From: Sulfitobacter sp043557345
Lineage (GTDB): Bacteria; Pseudomonadota; Alphaproteobacteria; Rhodobacterales; Rhodobacteraceae
Length of the DNA stretch: 64,000 nucleotides
Direction of reading: 5' to 3'
NCBI RefSeq assembly: GCF_043557345.1
Contig: NZ_JBIFFV010000004.1
Location: 233,362-297,361 of the forward strand
Both the position numbers and the translations under genes were made by a program. The notes under the pieces are model-generated. The model was not told the origin of the DNA. It did no database searches and saw nothing but the letters and a program-made list of their open reading frames with translations. Shown here one piece after another: positions 16,703 through 24,930 of the stretch. Within the stretch, counting starts at the first letter, position 1; every line of letters begins with the position of its first letter.

Positions 16703-17782
16703 TTAGCGGCGACGGCGACCGCCGGAACGGCCTGCGCGGCCACGGCCTTCTTGACCCGCTTTGGGCGCGCTTTTGTTGAACTCGATCCAAGCGCTGCCGT
16801 GAGGGTCACGGTCGAAGAGGAAGTTGGCGGCGCGGATGGCCTCCATCTCCTTGCCTGGGCGGGGTTTGGTCGAGCCGAGGTTGAAGAGCGTCGCAAAGGT
16901 CTCGTCATCCATATCCTCGGGCAGGATGATCCCCGCGGCGGCAATCTCGGCGCGTTTCTCGGCGATCTTGGTGGCGCTCAGCGGCACGGCCACCGGGTTC
17001 ATGATCGCGCTCGTCATGCCCGCACCCATCGCCATGGGGAGGAAGGCATTGTTGATGCCGTGGCGGTTGGGCAGCCCGAAAGAGATGTTGGAGGCGCCGC
17101 AGGTGGTGTTCACGCCCAACTCCTCGCGCAAACGGCGGACAAGGGTAAAGACCTGATGCCCCGCCGTCGCCATGGCGCCGATGGGCATGACCAGCGGGTC
17201 GACGACGATGTCATGGGCGGGGATGCCGAAATCGGCGGCGCGTTCGACGATCTTTTTCGCCACGGCAAAGCGCACGTCCGGGTCTTCGGAGATCCCTGTG
17301 TCGTCATTCGAGATCGCCACGACGGGGACGTTATATTTCTTGACCAGCGGCAGCACGACCTCCAGCCGCTCTTCCTCCCCGGTGACGGAGTTCAGCAACG
17401 GGCGGCCTTCGCAGGCTTCAAGCCCCGCCTCCAGCGCGCCGGGGACCGAACTGTCGATGCAGATCGGCACATCGACGGCGTTTTGCACGACCTTGATCAG
17501 CTCCGGCATCAGCATCGGCTCGACAAAGTTGTTGTCGGCATAGCGCGGGTCTTCGGCCATTTTGTTGGAGAAGACCGCGCCCGAGTTCACGTCGAGCACT
17601 GTGGCACCGGCGGCGACCTGCGCGATGGCATCCGCCTCGACCCGCGAAAAATCGCCTTGCTCCAGCTCTTGGCTGAGGATCTTGCGGCCCGTGGGGTTGA
17701 TCCGCTCTCCGATCACGCAAAACGGCTCGTCAAAGCCGATGACGGCGGTCTTGGTCTTGGATTCGATGACGGTTCTGGTCAT
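16703..17782 (-). CDS. Methyltetrahydrofolate:corrinoid methyltransferase (pterin-binding)
   Basis: 359 residues starting MTRTVIESKTKTAVIGFDEP, with AAAGGAAG before the ATG. It is a single pterin-binding TIM barrel of the MetH/AcsE/DHPS type: GERINPTGRK, VLDVNSG, ICIDSSVPGALEAGLEA, NSVTGEEER, VVDPLVMPIGA and TTCGASNISFGLPNRHGIN. It lacks the homocysteine and cobalamin domains of full-length MetH. I recall roseobacters having a methionine synthase split into separate polypeptides, and this looks like its folate-binding part. The C-terminal tail is rich in Arg and Gly (GRGRAGRSGGRRRR). The MetF-like gene is 10 nt upstream. Confidence 0.88.
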   Translation of the reverse strand: MTRTVIESKTKTAVIGFDEPFCVIGERINPTGRKILSQELEQGDFSRVEADAIAQVAAGATVLDVNSGAVFSNKMAEDPRYADNNFVEPMLMPELIKVVQNAVDVPICIDSSVPGALEAGLEACEGRPLLNSVTGEEERLEVVLPLVKKYNVPVVAISNDDTGISEDPDVRFAVAKKIVERAADFGIPAHDIVVDPLVMPIGAMATAGHQVFTLVRRLREELGVNTTCGASNISFGLPNRHGINNAFLPMAMGAGMTSAIMNPVAVPLSATKIAEKRAEIAAAGIILPEDMDDETFATLFNLGSTKPRPGKEMEAIRAANFLFDRDPHGSAWIEFNKSAPKAGQEGRGRAGRSGGRRRR

Positions 17783-17792
17783 GTAACTTCCT

Positions 17793-18722
17793 TTAGGCTG
17801 CGTCGGCGGGCACCCCAGAGGCGCCGCCATTCTCTTGGACCCATGTGGCGCTGGTCTTGATCCCGCCCAGCGGGAAAAGATGCACATGGGTGATGTTGAA
17901 ATCGGGGTGGGCCGCCTTGTGGGCGGCCAAGTCGCTGATCACATCTGTCGGCTCATAGGGCAACAGCAGCTTGGTGACATCCATCGCCCGCTTTTGCAGC
18001 ACCTTGAGCGAGGGGCCGACACCGCAGGCGATGGCGAATTTGATCAGCGTTTGCAGTTTGGCGGGGCCGGCGATGCCGATGTGGATGGGCAGGGTGATGC
18101 CAGCGGCCTTGAGGCTGTCGGCCCATTCGATGATCGGCTGCGCCTCAAAGGCAAATTGCGTGGCGATGGCCATTTCGGCGTCGGTGCGGGTCTGGAAATC
18201 GTTCTTCCATTTCAGCGCCGCATCGACATTCAGGCGGCCCCCGTCAGCGTCGATATCGCGGTTGCCCTCGGGGTGGCCAGCGACATGCAGCCGGGTAAAG
18301 CCTGCCTTGTCGAACAGCCCCGTTTCCATCAACTGCATCGAGTCGCTGAAATCCCCCGCCGGGGTGGTGACACCGCCCGCCAGCAGCAGCGCTTGGCGGA
18401 CATCGGCCTCGCCCTGATAGCGGGCGATCCAATCGGCCAGCGTAGCGCGGTCTTTGATGATGCGGGCCGGGAAATGTGGCATGACCTCGAACCCATCTGC
18501 GTTCAACCGCGCGGCGGTGGCGACCATATCCTCGATCGGGGTGCCGTCGATATGGGCGATATAGACACGGGTGCCCTCTGGCAGCAGGGCGCGGAAATCC
18601 TCGACCTTTTCGGCGGTGCGGGGCATCACCTCGATCGAGTAATCTTTCAACAGCGCCTCGACTTCGGCCACCGGCGCCTCTGGGGCCGGTGTTTCCTTTT
18701 TGCGGAAGTTCAAAAGTGCCAT
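17793..18722 (-). CDS. Methylenetetrahydrofolate reductase-like protein
   Basis: 309 residues from MALLNFRKKE. AAGGA 6 nt ahead supports this start over one six codons upstream. Sequence such as VEVMPRTAEKVEDF, VYIAHIDGTP, FEVMPHFPARII, LHVAGHPEGN and IHIGIAGPAKLQTLIKFA follows the MetF TIM-barrel pattern, though it is divergent from the enterobacterial enzyme. It would reduce 5,10-methylene-THF to 5-methyl-THF, the methyl donor for the adjacent methyltransferase. The cluster order is family PF13769-like gene, this gene, methyltransferase. Confidence 0.85.
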   Translation of the reverse strand: MALLNFRKKETPAPEAPVAEVEALLKDYSIEVMPRTAEKVEDFRALLPEGTRVYIAHIDGTPIEDMVATAARLNADGFEVMPHFPARIIKDRATLADWIARYQGEADVRQALLLAGGVTTPAGDFSDSMQLMETGLFDKAGFTRLHVAGHPEGNRDIDADGGRLNVDAALKWKNDFQTRTDAEMAIATQFAFEAQPIIEWADSLKAAGITLPIHIGIAGPAKLQTLIKFAIACGVGPSLKVLQKRAMDVTKLLLPYEPTDVISDLAAHKAAHPDFNITHVHLFPLGGIKTSATWVQENGGASGVPADAA

Positions 18723-18752
18723 GAGCGTGTCCTTGATCATAGGGCTGGCAGG

Positions 18753-19049
18753 CTATGCCCAGCCGTCGTTGTCAATCAGTTGCTTAATCCGGTCGCGGTC
18801 GTATTCCGCGTCGATGCGGGCGGCTTCGGCGTCGGCGATGCTGTCGGGATCGCCCTCGACCTCAAAAGGCGCTGCCTTGCGCCATTCCGCGAGATAGGCG
18901 TCGGTATCGGCGGCCCCCACCTTCATCGCTGCGCGGTCGATCGCCTGTTCAAAGCGTTCGGGCAGGGGGCGTTTCGCCCCGCGGCGGCCCTTGCCGACGA
19001 TCACCTGAGCGGGAATATCGCGCCAGTAAACGATGGTGACTGCGGGCAT
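18753..19049 (-). CDS. "Virulence factor" domain protein (PF13769-like) linked to one-carbon genes
   Basis: 98 residues beginning MPAVTIVYWRDIPAQVIVGKGR. The YWRDIPAQV and VGKGRRGAKRPLPERFEQAIDRAAM pattern is that of small proteins labelled virulence factor, which in alphaproteobacteria travel with MetF-like genes. The label is historical and does not imply virulence. The ATG follows CGGAGGA, and the gene leads a three-gene operon with the MetF-like reductase and the methyltransferase, pointing to a role in folate or methionine metabolism. Confidence 0.75.
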   Translation of the reverse strand: MPAVTIVYWRDIPAQVIVGKGRRGAKRPLPERFEQAIDRAAMKVGAADTDAYLAEWRKAAPFEVEGDPDSIADAEAARIDAEYDRDRIKQLIDNDGWA

Positions 19050-19174
19050 GGGACGATTCCTCCGGTTTAAACCTGTCTAACGAGCGTCGCGGTCAGGACA
19101 GGGCCGTTTTTCGACGAAACACGACCCATCCGCGACTTGGGAGAGGTGATAGCGCATTGGCCCTGCCATCACGA

Positions 19175-19189
19175 GGGGGCGGCGCCCCC
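19175..19189. repeat. GC-rich hairpin in the 292-bp gap before ppx
   Basis: GGGGGC-GGC-GCCCCC is a perfect 6-bp stem. It lies in the divergent gap (19050-19341) between the one-carbon operon and ppx and resembles the stem before iscS. Apart from it and a GGTTTAAACC palindrome at 19064-19073, nothing else recognisable is in this gap. Confidence 0.4.
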
Positions 19190-19341
19190 ATTATTCTCAA
19201 GATGATTGTGAGGTGGCCCGGATGGCGGAGCGCGCACGGCGCGCGGACGCCGCGGAAATTGGCCCAAGGCACCGCGACCACTTGCACCGGCTGGGCGCAG
19301 GGAATACCTTGGGGGCAACTCGATATGAAAGGCGCGTAACC

Positions 19342-20460
19342 ATGGCGCCACAGCGTCCCAAAGGTGCGGGTGCGCTCGACAAAGACATTCCGGCTCTGAG
19401 CCCCGCGCCAGTTCCGCCCAGATCTAATGAGCTATATGCGGCCCTAGATCTGGGTACAAATAGCTGCCGCATGTTGATCGCCCAGCCTCGGGGCAGCGGT
19501 TTCCATGTGGTGGACAGTTTCTCGAAATCGGTGCAATTGGGTGCCGGTTTGGAAAAGACCGGGCGGCTCTCGCGCGGCTCGATGGCGCGCACCATTCAGG
19601 CATTGCGCATCTGTCAGCAAAAGTTGCGGCGCAACAAGGTGCAGAACATGCGTCTTGTCGCGACCGAAGCCTGCCGCCGTGCGCAGAACGGGGCGGAATT
19701 CATGCGCCGTATCCAGCGCGAGACCGGTCTTAAACTCGACATCATCCGCCCCGAGGAAGAGGCCCAGCTTGCCGTGATTTCTTGCGCGCCGCTGGTCAGC
19801 CGCAAGACGGAAAATCTGTTGGTGGTCGATATCGGTGGCGGCTCGACCGAGTTGGTCTGGATCGACATCTCCAAGGTGCCGCGTGCCGACCGGGCCCGCT
19901 CGATCATGCGGCTTCAGGGCGGGTTCTATCAGGCGAAATCCGATGTCCCCGCCGCACGGGTGGTGGATTGGATCAGCGTGCCATTGGGAGTGGCGACTCT
20001 GCGCGATCAATTCTCAGACGTCGAAGACGATGCCGCGCGCTTTGCGCTGATGAGCTGGTTTTTCGAAGAGAACCTCACCGATTTCACGCCCTATCAGACA
20101 ATCCAATCGCAAAAACGGTTCCAGATCGTCGGCACCTCCGGCACCGTGACCACCGTGGCGGCGAGCCACCTGAACCTGAAGCGCTATGACCGGACAAAGG
20201 TCGATGGCCTCAGCATGACCAGTGCGCAGATCGACAAGGTGATCCATTCCTATATCGCCATGGGGCCGGGGGGGCGGCGCGCCGATCCGCGCATCGGGCA
20301 AGACCGGGCAGCGCTGATCATGTCGGGGGCCGCGATCTTGCAAGCCCTGATGCGCTGCTGGCCGACCGACAGGCTGTCAGTTGCGGATCGCGGTCTGCGC
20401 GAAGGCCTGCTATATGCACAGATGAGCGCCGATGGCGTATTAGAAGAAGGGGTCTTTTAA
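19342..20460 (+). CDS. Ppx/GppA-family exopolyphosphatase
   Basis: 372 residues from MAPQRPKGAG, with GAAAGG 9 nt before the ATG. The ASKHA-fold motifs are clear: phosphate-1 loop AALDLGTNSCRMLI, RLVATEACRRA, the second phosphate loop VVDIGGGSTELVW and VGTSGTVTTVAA. The family hydrolyses polyphosphate or converts pppGpp to ppGpp; the shorter length without the C-terminal HD part fits the short alphaproteobacterial form. It overlaps rlmE by one base (TAATG), a pairing typical of alphaproteobacteria. Confidence 0.93.
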   Translation: MAPQRPKGAGALDKDIPALSPAPVPPRSNELYAALDLGTNSCRMLIAQPRGSGFHVVDSFSKSVQLGAGLEKTGRLSRGSMARTIQALRICQQKLRRNKVQNMRLVATEACRRAQNGAEFMRRIQRETGLKLDIIRPEEEAQLAVISCAPLVSRKTENLLVVDIGGGSTELVWIDISKVPRADRARSIMRLQGGFYQAKSDVPAARVVDWISVPLGVATLRDQFSDVEDDAARFALMSWFFEENLTDFTPYQTIQSQKRFQIVGTSGTVTTVAASHLNLKRYDRTKVDGLSMTSAQIDKVIHSYIAMGPGGRRADPRIGQDRAALIMSGAAILQALMRCWPTDRLSVADRGLREGLLYAQMSADGVLEEGVF

Positions 20461-21185
20461 TGGCCAAGACACCGGACGGAAAGAACACCTCGGGGCGCGG
20501 TCAGCGTGATCTCAAGGTCAAGGTGAAATCCGCACGCGGGCGCAAGCTTAGCTCGACCCGCTGGCTGCAGCGGCAGTTGAACGATCCTTATGTCAAACGC
20601 GCGCAGGCCGAGGGCTATCGCGGGCGGGCGGCTTACAAGATCATGGAGCTGGACGATAAATATCGCTTCCTCGTCCCCGGCGCGCGGGTGGTTGACCTTG
20701 GTGCCGCACCGGGCGGTTGGTGTCAGGTCGCCGTCAAACGCTGCAACGTATTGGGCGAGAAGAAGGGCAAGGCGCAGGGCACTATTCTGGGCGTCGACCT
20801 GCAAGAGATGGAGCCGATCGCGGGTTGCGAGTTGCACCAGCTCGACTTCATGGAGGATGACGCCGATCTAAAGGTCAAGGAGTGGCTTGGCGGCAAGGCA
20901 GATGTGGTGATGTCGGATATGGCCGCGGCCTCATCCGGGCATAAGCAGACCGACCACCTGCGCATCATCGCGCTTTGCGAGGCGGCGGCCTATTTCGCTT
21001 TCGATGTGCTGGAAGAGGGCGGCACATTCGTGGCCAAGGTGCTGGCGGGCGGCGCGGAAGGCGAGTTGCAAAAGCTGCTCAAGCGCCGTTTTGCCAAGGT
21101 TGCCAATATCAAACCACCTGCCAGCCGCCCGGATTCGTCGGAAAAATTCGTGGTGGCCACAGGGTTTAAAGGCGAAGAAGCTTAA
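20460..21185 (+). CDS. rlmE: 23S rRNA (uridine-2'-O) methyltransferase RlmE
   Basis: 241 residues. The FtsJ/RrmJ catalytic tetrad can be placed at Lys60 (GRAAYKIMEL), Asp153 (VMSDMA), Lys193 (FVAKVL) and Glu228 (SSEKFVV). The SAM-binding loop is VVDLGAAPGGWCQVA (78-91). It methylates U2552 of 23S rRNA in the A-loop during late 50S assembly. The basic N-terminal extension (about 30 residues) is usual in alphaproteobacteria. Translational coupling to the ppx gene is by a 1-nt overlap. Confidence 0.96.
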   Translation: MAKTPDGKNTSGRGQRDLKVKVKSARGRKLSSTRWLQRQLNDPYVKRAQAEGYRGRAAYKIMELDDKYRFLVPGARVVDLGAAPGGWCQVAVKRCNVLGEKKGKAQGTILGVDLQEMEPIAGCELHQLDFMEDDADLKVKEWLGGKADVVMSDMAAASSGHKQTDHLRIIALCEAAAYFAFDVLEEGGTFVAKVLAGGAEGELQKLLKRRFAKVANIKPPASRPDSSEKFVVATGFKGEEA

Positions 21186-21278
21186 TCCGCCATCGCCATT
21201 CATGGGGCGTAAACCAGTCAAGGATTAGGGTGTAGCTCTCCCGCGGTATTGTGCCGCCTACCTCATGAGGGCTCCCCG

Positions 21279-21836
21279 ATGCTACGACACCTGCCACTTG
21301 TATCGCTCATCTTCATCCTCTGTTCCGGGCTTAAGGTTTCCGCCTCCGAAGTGCCTTGGGCCGTGAACGATTACATCGACCGTGACTTGCTGTCTTGGGT
21401 CAATGACGCCCGTATCGTCGATGCGATCGCACAGCAGAACGCGCGGCACCACGAAATGAATGCGCTGGCGGTCACGCCGGCGGCAGTTACAGGGCGGGGC
21501 GCCGAGGTGCCCCAGTCGAAAGCGCCGATTGCCGCGGCCTTTCTCCAATCGCAGATCGCCCGCGCCGAGGGTCAGATTGCCGAGGTGACTTTGCTGGATG
21601 CCTATGGGCTGACCGTGGTCACCAGCGGCAGCGCCTCGGTCTATTTCAAGGGCGGCAAGCCCAAGAACAGCAACCGTTTTTCGCCGCCCTCGGGGATTTT
21701 CGTGGTCGATCAGGTGGCCATAGATGAGACATCGAAAGCGCATCAAAGCCGCGTGTCCATGCCGATCACAGAGCCTTCGAACGCCGCGATCATCGGGGTG
21801 ATCACGGTTGAGCTGGAAGCGGCGGCTTTCTTTTGA
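21279..21836 (+). CDS. Secreted protein resembling a periplasmic sensor (Cache/PDC-like) domain
   Basis: 185 residues starting MLRHLPLVSLIFILCSGLKVSA, a clear Sec signal peptide with a likely cut after SASA. The mature part holds a long N-terminal helix region (INDARIVDAIAQQNARH) and a fold with LLDAYGLTVVTSGSAS and SRVSMPITEPSNAAIIGVITVEL. This recalls the ligand-binding half of Cache-type chemoreceptor or kinase sensors, here free-standing without a membrane anchor or signalling domain. A GAGGG site precedes the ATG. The ligand is unknown. Confidence 0.65.
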   Translation: MLRHLPLVSLIFILCSGLKVSASEVPWAVNDYIDRDLLSWVNDARIVDAIAQQNARHHEMNALAVTPAAVTGRGAEVPQSKAPIAAAFLQSQIARAEGQIAEVTLLDAYGLTVVTSGSASVYFKGGKPKNSNRFSPPSGIFVVDQVAIDETSKAHQSRVSMPITEPSNAAIIGVITVELEAAAFF

Positions 21837-22052
21837 GGCTGCCCTTGCAGAGCGGTCCCGGCAGGCGGGGCCGGTCTGTCATTCGCCCTAAAGCGGGGTT
21901 AGGGTTATCAAATATCCCCGAACAATCCTTCAGCGATAAAACCCTTGGCCTCGGCGTTGTCGTGCCGCAGAGCGCCGGGGGTATTTACCGGTAATGCCCC
22001 ATTGGCCATAGCGTGCGAGCCGAACAGGGAGCGGTAGCGCAAATCAAGTGTT

Positions 22053-22970
22053 TCATTGCGCGCCCCCCAGAAAGCGATAGCTCTCGCCATTGCGCTCGAC
22101 ACGCCCCAATCCGCCCTGCGGCAGGTGGAACCCCATCAGCCAGATCCGCTCCTGTGCCAGCCGATCCAGTAAGCGCTGCCGGGTCTTCGCGCCTTGCTCG
22201 GGGTCTTGGTCCGATCCGCTGGCCCAGCCGGGGCGGGCAAAGGCAAGGTGGTGGTTGCCAATGGCATCGCCGCCGATCAACAACGCATCATCGCCCGTGC
22301 CCAGAAGGAAGGACATATGCCCGGGCGTATGGCCGAAACTCGCCTGCGCCGTGATACCCGGCAGCACTTCGTCCCCATCGGCAAAATGGCTCACCCGACC
22401 CTCGATCGCGGCCAGCCGCCGCGCGGCCCCCACGGCAAAGGCGGCGCGGGCCGCACCAATCCGGTCCACAGTCGCCGGATCGCGCCAATAGTCCCATTCG
22501 ACTTGGCCCATATGGTAGCGCGCATTGGGAAAGACCAGATCGTCGAAATCATCCAGCACGCCCCACAGGTGGTCGGGATGGCCATGGGTAAAGACCACAT
22601 CGGTCACCGCCTCCGGCGCGATGCCTGCGGCATCAAGGCTGTCGAGCAGACCCCCGGCGGAGGGCATGAAGGCAGGGCCCGCGCCCGCGTCGAAGAGGAT
22701 CACACGCTCGTCATTGCGCAAAAGCGTCAGGTTGCAGGGCGGATTCAACTGGTCTTGGGGCAGGTCGAAGGGCGCCAAAGCCTCCGCCAGCGCGTCTTGC
22801 GGCAAACCCTCAAAGAAAAAGCTGCGCGGCAGCACCAGATTGCCGTCGCTCACGCTGATGAACTCATAGCCGCCGATCTGGGCCGAGGTCATCGCGAAAC
22901 CGCGCAGCGGCGTTTGGGCGAGGGCGGCAGCCCCCATTCCGGCCAACACCATCCGTCTGTTAATCTTCAT
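22053..22970 (-). CDS. Tat-exported MBL-fold metallohydrolase, SoxH-like
   Basis: 305 residues with an N-terminal twin-arginine signal (MKINRRMVLAGMGAAALA). The zinc motif HGHPDH (129-134), the later GHTPGHMSF and GGDAIGNHH are the metallo-beta-lactamase fold ligands. Size, export signal and motif layout resemble SoxH-type periplasmic hydrolases linked to sulfur metabolism, but I cannot separate these from other secreted MBL enzymes. A GGGAGGGG ribosome site precedes the ATG. An ATTC-N8-GAAT operator lies 20 nt upstream, which supports a sulfur link. Confidence 0.8.
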   Translation of the reverse strand: MKINRRMVLAGMGAAALAQTPLRGFAMTSAQIGGYEFISVSDGNLVLPRSFFFEGLPQDALAEALAPFDLPQDQLNPPCNLTLLRNDERVILFDAGAGPAFMPSAGGLLDSLDAAGIAPEAVTDVVFTHGHPDHLWGVLDDFDDLVFPNARYHMGQVEWDYWRDPATVDRIGAARAAFAVGAARRLAAIEGRVSHFADGDEVLPGITAQASFGHTPGHMSFLLGTGDDALLIGGDAIGNHHLAFARPGWASGSDQDPEQGAKTRQRLLDRLAQERIWLMGFHLPQGGLGRVERNGESYRFLGGAQ

Positions 22971-22989
22971 CCGTTCCCCTCCCAGTATT

Positions 22990-23011
22990 TATTCCGATTC
23001 GTGAATATAAT
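22990..23011. promoter_or_regulatory. TATTC-N8-GAATA inverted repeat overlapping a TATAAT box
   Basis: TATTC (22990-22994) and GAATA (23003-23007) form an inverted repeat with an 8-nt spacer. It matches the ATTC-N8-GAAT operator of the ArsR-family persulfide sensors SqrR/BigR/SoxR as I remember it. A consensus -10 TATAAT (23006-23011) on the plus strand overlaps it, and TATATT can be read on the minus strand. It lies between the divergent MBL hydrolase and metNIQ. No repressor gene is nearby. Confidence 0.55.
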
Positions 23012-23163
23012 CTTCCCCATTGGTTTGCGGCACAAGGGCCGAATGCGGCTGCGCGAGATAGGCCCGAGAAACAAGGCAGCTATGCATGATCATGCCTTGC
23101 ATCGCCCGCCGGGGTTCTATCTACGGGGGCACCACCCCAAACCCAGCCCGATCCGGACGGAAA

Positions 23164-24225
23164 ATGACTGATATCACTACTGAAGGCGCCTCCATCGGCT
23201 TTGACAAGGTCGGCAAGGCCTATACCAAAGCGGGCGGTCAGACCGTAACCGCGCTTGAAGGAATCTCCCTAGATGTGGCGCCCGGATCGATCACCGGGAT
23301 CATCGGGCGGTCGGGGGCGGGCAAGTCGACCTTGCTGCGTATGGTCAACGGGTTGGAGCGTCCGACGACCGGCAAGGTGCTGGTCGGGGGGGAGGATGTC
23401 GGCACTGCCAAAGGCGGCAGGCTGCGCGCGATCCGCCGGGATGTTGGCATGATTTTTCAACACTTTAACCTGCTGTCTTCACGCACTGTGGCGGGCAATA
23501 TCGCGCTGCCGCTCGAAGTGGCGGGAATGCCGAGCGCGCAGATCAAGCCGCGGGTGGCGGACCTGATCGACCGTGTCGGTCTCAGCGCGCAGGCGGGGCG
23601 CTATCCGGCGGAGCTTTCGGGCGGGCAGAAACAGCGTATCGGCATCGCGCGGGCCTTGGCCACCGGGCCGAAGGTGCTGCTCTCGGATGAGGCGACATCG
23701 GCGCTCGACCCTGAAACCACGCAAACGGTTCTGGCGCTTTTGAAGGACATTAACCGCGATCTGGGGCTGACGATTCTGCTGATCACCCATGAGATGGCCG
23801 TGGTGCGCGACATCGCCAGCCATGTGGCGGTGATCGACGCGGGCCGCATCGTCGAGCATGGGGAGACCTATGACATCTTTACCGCGCCGCAACATGCGAC
23901 GACGCGGTCCTTCCTGTCGGGCGTGACGGGCGTCACCCTGCCGGCCTTCGTCAAAGACCGCCTGACCCAAACCCCGCCCGCGGCGGGGGGCGAAGAGGTC
24001 ATCCGCGTCACATTCGCGGGCACCCATGCCACCGATCCGATGCTGGCGCGGCTGACGCAAGAGATGGGCATCCCGGTCAATATCCTTGCCGGTGCGGTGG
24101 AAGAGATCGGCACGCGGCCCTTCGGCAACCTGCTGGTATCGATGCCCGTCGCGCAGGCCGCCCAAGCGCGGGCCTTTTTGGAACAACACGGGCTTCTGAC
24201 GGAGGTGCTGGGCTATGTCGGCTAA
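23164..24225 (+). CDS. metN: Methionine ABC transporter ATPase MetN
   Basis: 353 residues from MTDITTEGASIGFDKV. Walker A GRSGAGKST, signature LSGGQKQRIGIARAL and Walker B VLLSDEATSALDP are present. A C-terminal NIL domain (after about residue 270: VIRVTFAGTHATDPMLARL) is the methionine-sensing regulatory domain that inhibits transport when methionine is high. It overlaps metI by 11 nt. The frame extends 26 codons upstream, but this start matches the family. Confidence 0.95.
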   Translation: MTDITTEGASIGFDKVGKAYTKAGGQTVTALEGISLDVAPGSITGIIGRSGAGKSTLLRMVNGLERPTTGKVLVGGEDVGTAKGGRLRAIRRDVGMIFQHFNLLSSRTVAGNIALPLEVAGMPSAQIKPRVADLIDRVGLSAQAGRYPAELSGGQKQRIGIARALATGPKVLLSDEATSALDPETTQTVLALLKDINRDLGLTILLITHEMAVVRDIASHVAVIDAGRIVEHGETYDIFTAPQHATTRSFLSGVTGVTLPAFVKDRLTQTPPAAGGEEVIRVTFAGTHATDPMLARLTQEMGIPVNILAGAVEEIGTRPFGNLLVSMPVAQAAQARAFLEQHGLLTEVLGYVG

Positions 24226-24889
24226 TCTGATTAACCTATTGATCGAAGCCACCGGTCAAACGCTTTATATGGTGGCGATTTCGGCCATCCTCGGCACGCT
24301 CTTCGGCCTGCCGCTGGGGCTGTTTCTGGCCACATCGCAGCGCGGGGAACTGCTGTCGTCCCCATGGGTGAACAAGGTGCTCGGGCTGGTGGTGAACGCC
24401 ACGCGCTCTGTGCCCTTCATCATTCTGGTCGTGGCCATCATTCCCTTCACCCGCATGATCGCAGGCACCTCGATCGGCACCACGGCGGCAATCGTGCCGC
24501 TGACCATCGCCACGGTGCCTTTCATCGCCCGGCTGGTGGAAAACGCCATCCGCGAGGTCGATTCCGGGCTGATCGAAGCTGCCCGTGCCATGGGGGCGAC
24601 ACCGCTGCAAATCATCCGCAAGGTGCTGCTGCCCGAGGCGCTACCGGGGATCACACTGGGCCTGACCCTCGCCATCGTGAGCCTCATCGGGTACTCCGCC
24701 ATGGTCGGCGCCGTGGGCGGCGAAGGCCTGGGCGATCTGGGTATCCGCTATGGATATCAGCGCTTTATGCCCGATGTCATGGCGATTGTCGTGATCATCC
24801 TCATCGTTCTGGTGCAGCTTGTGCAATCCATCGGCGAGCGTATCGCCAGCGCCGTGGACAAACGGGCCACCAAAAGTGGCGGCCAATAG
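24215..24889 (+). CDS. metI: Methionine ABC transporter permease MetI
   Basis: 224 residues with five hydrophobic helices and the permease EAA loop (ARAMGATPLQIIRKVLLPEALPG). The N-terminal LIEATGQTLYMVAISAILGTLFGLPLG is typical of MetI. It forms the membrane channel for D/L-methionine together with MetN. It lies between metN (11-nt overlap) and metQ (41-nt gap) in one operon. Confidence 0.95.
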   Translation: MSANLINLLIEATGQTLYMVAISAILGTLFGLPLGLFLATSQRGELLSSPWVNKVLGLVVNATRSVPFIILVVAIIPFTRMIAGTSIGTTAAIVPLTIATVPFIARLVENAIREVDSGLIEAARAMGATPLQIIRKVLLPEALPGITLGLTLAIVSLIGYSAMVGAVGGEGLGDLGIRYGYQRFMPDVMAIVVIILIVLVQLVQSIGERIASAVDKRATKSGGQ

Positions 24890-24930
24890 GCCGCGCCTTC
24901 CATCCGCTCTCTCAAAATAAGGAGACTACT

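Noticed and set aside
21908..22102. Minus-strand frame of 64 codons after the MBL hydrolase
   Set aside because: It overlaps the hydrolase end in another frame, lacks a ribosome site, and the translation matches nothing I know. It could be a remnant, but I cannot support it.
23012..23163. Possible SAM riboswitch before metNIQ
   Set aside because: I looked for SAM-II and SAM/SAH-type landmarks and could not find the conserved core; the stems present are short and unspecific.
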